Assembly (NCBI GenBank): GCA_937974195.1
Contig: CALJIC010000152.1
Coordinates: 1 to 7,824 of the forward strand
Length of the DNA stretch: 7,824 bases
From: an uncultured Roseiflexaceae bacterium
Lineage (GTDB): Bacteria; Chloroflexota; Chloroflexia; Chloroflexales; Roseiflexaceae
Reading direction: 5' to 3'
Part shown: piece by piece, positions 6,602-7,824 of the stretch
Layout: every line of letters begins with the position of its first letter
Position numbering within the stretch: position 1 is the stretch's first letter
The notes under the pieces: generated by a model
Databases searched by the model: none
What the model was told of the DNA's origin: nothing
The model's input: only the letters and a program-made list of their open reading frames with translations
Program-made: the position numbers and the translations under genes

Positions 6602-6607
6602 ATTCTA
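6602..6607 (-). promoter_or_regulatory. Possible -10 element of the AKR gene
   Basis: TAGAAT on the minus strand lies in the only AT-rich patch upstream of the aldo/keto reductase. It would give a leader of about 30 bases. No clear -35 hexamer is seen, so this is a tentative call. Confidence 0.3.
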
Positions 6608-6685
6608 CAGGAGTTGCGCGGGTGCCGCCCGCCCGTAGCCGGGAGCGTCTGGGGCGAATCTTCCCCGAACGTCGCCGGGGCGCGA

Positions 6686-6708
6686 GGCTGCTCACGGCAG
6701 AGCGAGCC
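6686..6708 (-). terminator. Weak stem-loop after the methyltransferase gene
   Basis: An 8-bp stem interrupted by one bulged base (GGCT+GCTC pairing with GAGC+AGCC) closes on a 6-base loop, about 50 bases past the methyltransferase stop codon and upstream of the AKR promoter region. There is no T tract. The position fits a terminator but the structure is modest. Confidence 0.25.
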
Positions 6709-6759
6709 GCCGGCCTGCGGATTGCGGGAAGAGCATGGGCGTGCGAAAGAGGCGGTTAG

Positions 6760-7521
6760 CTACTTCCGGCCGTAGATGATCCCGGCCTTGCCGAGGATCT
6801 TCGGGTGCCTCAAGATCACAGGGACGGCGATCATGTCCCGAAGCGGCCGGCATTCAACCTGCGCTAACCCCAGCCCCTTCAGATAATCGAGGAATGCGGA
6901 GGGATTTCCGTAGAATTTCTTGTCATAGAAATAATCGACGAAGGCGAACCTTCCGCCGGGCTTCACGACTCGCAGCGCCTCCCGCACGACTTCCCTCTTA
7001 TCAGCGACCGACTGCACTTCGTGAAAGGTGAGGTTGCTCGTGACTGCGTCGAATGTATCGTCGGGGAACTCGAGCGCCGCGACGTCGCCCTTCTGAAAGT
7101 GGACCCGCTCCGCGACGCCGCCTATCTGCGCATTCTTCTCACAGATCTGCTTCGAATACTCCCCCCAGTAATCGACCCCGGTGACTTCGGCCTCGTCGAA
7201 CTGCTGCGCGAGTTTTACGGCGAGCACCCCATTGCCTGAGCCAATATCGAGAATGCGGCCTTTGATCGGAGTTCCTAGCTGCTGAATGATGAGGTTGTAC
7301 ACCTTCTCTTGGTATCTCCCGCCCCGCTGCGAGAACATGACATAGGAGTAGAGCGGGAAGAGGAAGGTGATGAGGGCGAGAAGAAACAGCAACGCCATGA
7401 CAAGGTTATACAGAAAGCCCACAGGAATAAGGGCGAAGCCACCGATTACCAGCGTGAATAGTCCCAATAGAAGCAAGTTCTTTTTTCGGATCCAATTCCC
7501 GTACTGGAGCTGTGCTTCCAT
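6760..7521 (-). CDS. Membrane-anchored class I SAM-dependent methyltransferase
   Basis: The 253-residue protein has two N-terminal membrane helices (about 14-34 and 36-58) joined by a short turn, then a cytoplasmic Rossmann methyltransferase domain. Motif I is ILDIGSGNG (90-98), the acidic residue that binds the SAM ribose is probably Asp117 in VTGVDYWGE, and Asp146 (QKGDV) fits the adenine-binding loop. FDAVTSNLTFHEVQ (157-170) and LRVVKPGGRFAFVDYF (183-198) complete the fold. The domain looks UbiE/Methyltransf_11-like, but the substrate is unknown; the anchor suggests a lipid or membrane compound. The ATG has GAGG 5 bases upstream. Its DNA is visibly less GC-rich than the neighbours, especially the membrane part (about 7330-7520), with many A/T-ending codons. 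This suggests more recent arrival by transfer. It appears to be transcribed alone. Confidence 0.9.
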   Translation of the reverse strand: MEAQLQYGNWIRKKNLLLLGLFTLVIGGFALIPVGFLYNLVMALLFLLALITFLFPLYSYVMFSQRGGRYQEKVYNLIIQQLGTPIKGRILDIGSGNGVLAVKLAQQFDEAEVTGVDYWGEYSKQICEKNAQIGGVAERVHFQKGDVAALEFPDDTFDAVTSNLTFHEVQSVADKREVVREALRVVKPGGRFAFVDYFYDKKFYGNPSAFLDYLKGLGLAQVECRPLRDMIAVPVILRHPKILGKAGIIYGRK

Positions 7522-7572
7522 AGACTCCTCGCTGGTGAATGGCAGGACTTACGCGGTGCGGTGTGCTTCAGG

Positions 7573-7598
7573 GCGAGAGAGGCTGCGGCCCCTCTCGC
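7573..7598 (-). terminator. 10-bp GC stem-loop upstream of the methyltransferase gene
   Basis: Arms 7573-7582 and 7589-7598 close on a 6-base loop. The single plus-strand A/C mismatch (7580/7591) becomes a U·G pair on the minus strand, so the stem is unbroken only in minus-strand RNA. It is either the end of a minus-strand gene lying beyond the window or a structure in the methyltransferase leader. No U tract follows. Confidence 0.4.
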
Positions 7599-7742
7599 GC
7601 TCTCCCCCGCCGGGCAGCCCACCAGCCGCTCGTCTCAGCCAAACTGGCACTGCAGCGCATCAGCCTGTGCCTGGGGCACGCGCATCGGTGGAGGTGGGCA
7701 TGACAACGGGCAGACTGGCACAGGCCTCGTTCCCTTGCGGGT

Positions 7743-7761
7743 CCAGGGCCGCAGGCCCTGG
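7743..7761. repeat. Perfect 8-bp GC hairpin (REP-like)
   Basis: CCAGGGCC and GGCCCTGG flank a 3-base loop, forming a perfect stem in DNA or in RNA from either strand. A second, bulged hairpin lies 9 bases further on at 7771-7790. Their spacing and composition suggest a dispersed intergenic repeat, which this window alone cannot prove. Confidence 0.45.
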
Positions 7762-7824
7762 CGCGGGTGGTGCAGGGCGGAGCGCCTGCAGAACACGCCT
7801 GGGTGCAGGACAGACCACCGCGTA

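Larger units (their letters stand above)
7522..7824. other. Non-coding, hairpin-rich right end
   Basis: These 303 bases hold no gene I can support. They contain several GC-rich inverted repeats: 7573-7598, 7667-7679 (5-bp stem), 7743-7761, and 7771-7790 (8-bp stem with one bulge). A longer-range pair, GCCTGTGCC at 7663-7671 and GGCACAGGC at 7717-7725, is also present. The cluster looks like dispersed intergenic repeats or stacked transcription ends. The methyltransferase promoter should lie within about 100 bases of 7521, but no clear hexamers are seen. Confidence 0.6.

Noticed and set aside
5902..6759. A 285-codon plus-strand open frame
   Set aside because: It is antisense to the aldo/keto reductase, whose catalytic residues are all intact, and then runs into non-coding DNA.
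7700..7824. Possible plus-strand gene starting at ATG 7700 with GGAGG 5 bases upstream and open to the window edge
   Set aside because: The frame passes through two hairpins, codon third positions are not GC-biased as in neighbouring genes, and the product is Gly/Ala/Arg low-complexity. It remains possible only if sequence beyond the window shows a domain.
1..7824. CRISPR arrays, tRNA/rRNA genes, insertion sequences or a defence island
   Set aside because: No regularly spaced direct repeats, tRNA cloverleaf pattern, transposase motifs or nuclease/defence domains were found on either strand.

Overview
This is a high-GC bacterial window in which every recognisable gene lies on the minus strand. 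It holds seven complete protein genes and the first 39 codons of an eighth, which runs off the left edge. No tRNA, rRNA, CRISPR array, transposase or phage gene was seen. The GC-rich codon use, the NfeD–flotillin pair, the sterol-glucosyltransferase-like enzyme and the many GC-rich hairpins without a U tract would fit a Chloroflexota genome (Chloroflexia-like). That placement is inference; a high-GC actinobacterium is the main alternative.

Reading in the direction of transcription (right to left): 7824-7522 is non-coding and rich in GC hairpins. Next comes a membrane-anchored SAM-dependent methyltransferase (7521-6760), visibly less GC-rich than everything around it and probably acquired. An aldo/keto reductase (6564-5737) follows and ends in two consecutive GC hairpins. 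A DoxX/DoxD-like membrane protein (5425-4847) ends at a strong stem-loop (4830-4794).

A TetR-family repressor (start best placed at a GTG at 4631) and a family-1 glycosyltransferase (3935-2673) form a two-gene unit. A 38-bp operator-like palindrome (4692-4655) lies over its probable transcription start and also reads as two 14-bp direct repeats 16 bp apart. The simplest model is an autoregulated repressor controlling a glycosyltransferase whose acceptor or product, or a related compound, may be the inducer.

Last is a tight operon: an NfeD-type membrane protein with a ClpP-like serine protease domain (best start 2521), the flotillin FloA (1075-116), and the start of an unidentified gene overlapping the floA stop by ATGA. 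NfeD and flotillin are a conserved pair linked to membrane microdomains, so the third gene is a candidate for the same process.

Nothing here amounts to a clearly new defence or mobile system. The points most worth following are the double operator, the unknown third gene of the nfeD-floA operon, the atypical membrane methyltransferase, and the hairpins whose G·U pairs show which strand is transcribed.
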